A stretch of DNA of 64,000 nucleotides from Porticoccaceae bacterium (GTDB lineage Bacteria; Pseudomonadota; Gammaproteobacteria; Pseudomonadales; Porticoccaceae): the NCBI GenBank assembly GCA_024644595.1, contig JAHEHL010000002.1:351774-415773 (forward strand), given 5' to 3'. The translations under genes and the position numbers were made by a program. A model generated the notes under the pieces. That model did not search any database. It was not told the origin of the DNA and saw only the letters and a list, made by a program, of their open reading frames with translations. Positions 63,725-64,000 of the stretch are shown piece by piece (position 1 is the first letter of the stretch; every line of letters begins with the position of its first letter).

Positions 63725-64000
63725 TTGAGAAACGTAATTCTGGTATGGGTGCTGCGCAGTTTCGCCTGGTTGCCGCTATCCGTGAGTCGGGCACTGGGTC
63801 GAGCGCTGGGGCGCGCAATCTTTGCGTTAAAGCTGACTCCAGTGCGGGTTGCGAGAGTCAATCTGCAACGATGTTACCCCCACCTCGCGACAACTGAAAT
63901 TGAACAACTTTGCCGGGCGCGAATGTTACAGCTTGGGCAGGCATTTTTCGAAACCCCCCGGGTCTGGAGTAGCTCGACGTCGTGGCTAGAGGGGAAAATA
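63725..64000 (+). CDS. Lipid A acyltransferase-like protein (LpxL/HtrB type), start only
   Basis: The frame opens after an in-frame stop at 63713. The proposed start is the TTG at 63725, with AGG eight bases before it; no ATG lies in the right place. About 92 codons are visible before the window ends. The N-terminal hydrophobic stretch (VILVWVLRSFAWLPLSVSRA) followed by FALKLTPVRVARVNLQRCYP is the pattern of the LpxL/LpxM membrane-anchored acyltransferases. The catalytic HX4D region is outside the window, so which acyl step it performs cannot be told. Confidence 0.7.
   Translation, partial: MRNVILVWVLRSFAWLPLSVSRALGRALGRAIFALKLTPVRVARVNLQRCYPHLATTEIEQLCRARMLQLGQAFFETPRVWSSSTSWLEGKI

Overview
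This window is the chromosomal replication-origin neighbourhood of a gammaproteobacterium. Gene content and order resemble Pseudomonas and the marine Cellvibrionales/OMG-type lineages: parAB-rsmG-mnmG next to the atp operon, dnaA-dnaN-recF-gyrB, def-fmt-rsmB-trkA, dprA-tsaC-hemF-aroE, and a coxBA-cox11-coxC cluster with SURF1, CyoE and SCO. The lineage is inferred from synteny and protein style only; no 16S rRNA gene is present.

Layout. 1-1670 is the 5' part of polA. 1769-4880 is a zinc-uptake locus (znuA divergent from zur-znuC-znuB) with a Zur-type operator between the two arms. 4902-12548 is a caa3-type cytochrome c oxidase cluster on the minus strand, with assembly genes for copper (SCO, Cox11), heme O (CyoE) and SURF1; the heme A synthase gene usual in this cluster is absent. 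12873-19583 holds an unknown gene, a YheV-like zinc ribbon, a gamma carbonic anhydrase homologue and the minus-strand genes purE-tsaC-hemF-aroE, dprA and a LysM protein. 19744-25382 is def-fmt-rsmB-trkA-trkH, translationally coupled over much of its length. 25388-29174 holds a retropepsin-like protease, an orphan TRAP binding protein and uvrD. 29343-31925 is the least conserved stretch: hexR, two small membrane proteins of unknown function, a GNAT acetyltransferase and an orphan helical protein. 31957-35167 is glmU-glmS and 35347-42550 the complete F-type ATP synthase operon.

From 42825 to 47083 parB, parA, rsmG and mnmG run leftward; from 47728 to 58671 rpmH, rnpA, yidD, yidC, mnmE, dnaA, dnaN, recF and gyrB all run rightward. 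The transcription switch lies in an AT-rich 644-base gap (47084-47727). A second AT-rich gap with DnaA-box-like sequences lies just upstream of dnaA (51712-52351). Two parS-like palindromes sit inside recF and probably serve the ParAB system encoded here. 58668-64000 holds plsC, glyQS, galU and the start of a lipid A acyltransferase-like gene.

Nothing here looks like a mobile element, prophage, CRISPR array or a new defence system. The points most worth a second look are a 65-residue membrane-type insertion in ATP synthase subunit a, the altered orientation of the rpmH-mnmE block relative to dnaA with two candidate origin regions, the oxidase cluster without ctaA, the SCO-like CxxxC protein beside SURF1, and the variable patch between hexR and glmS.
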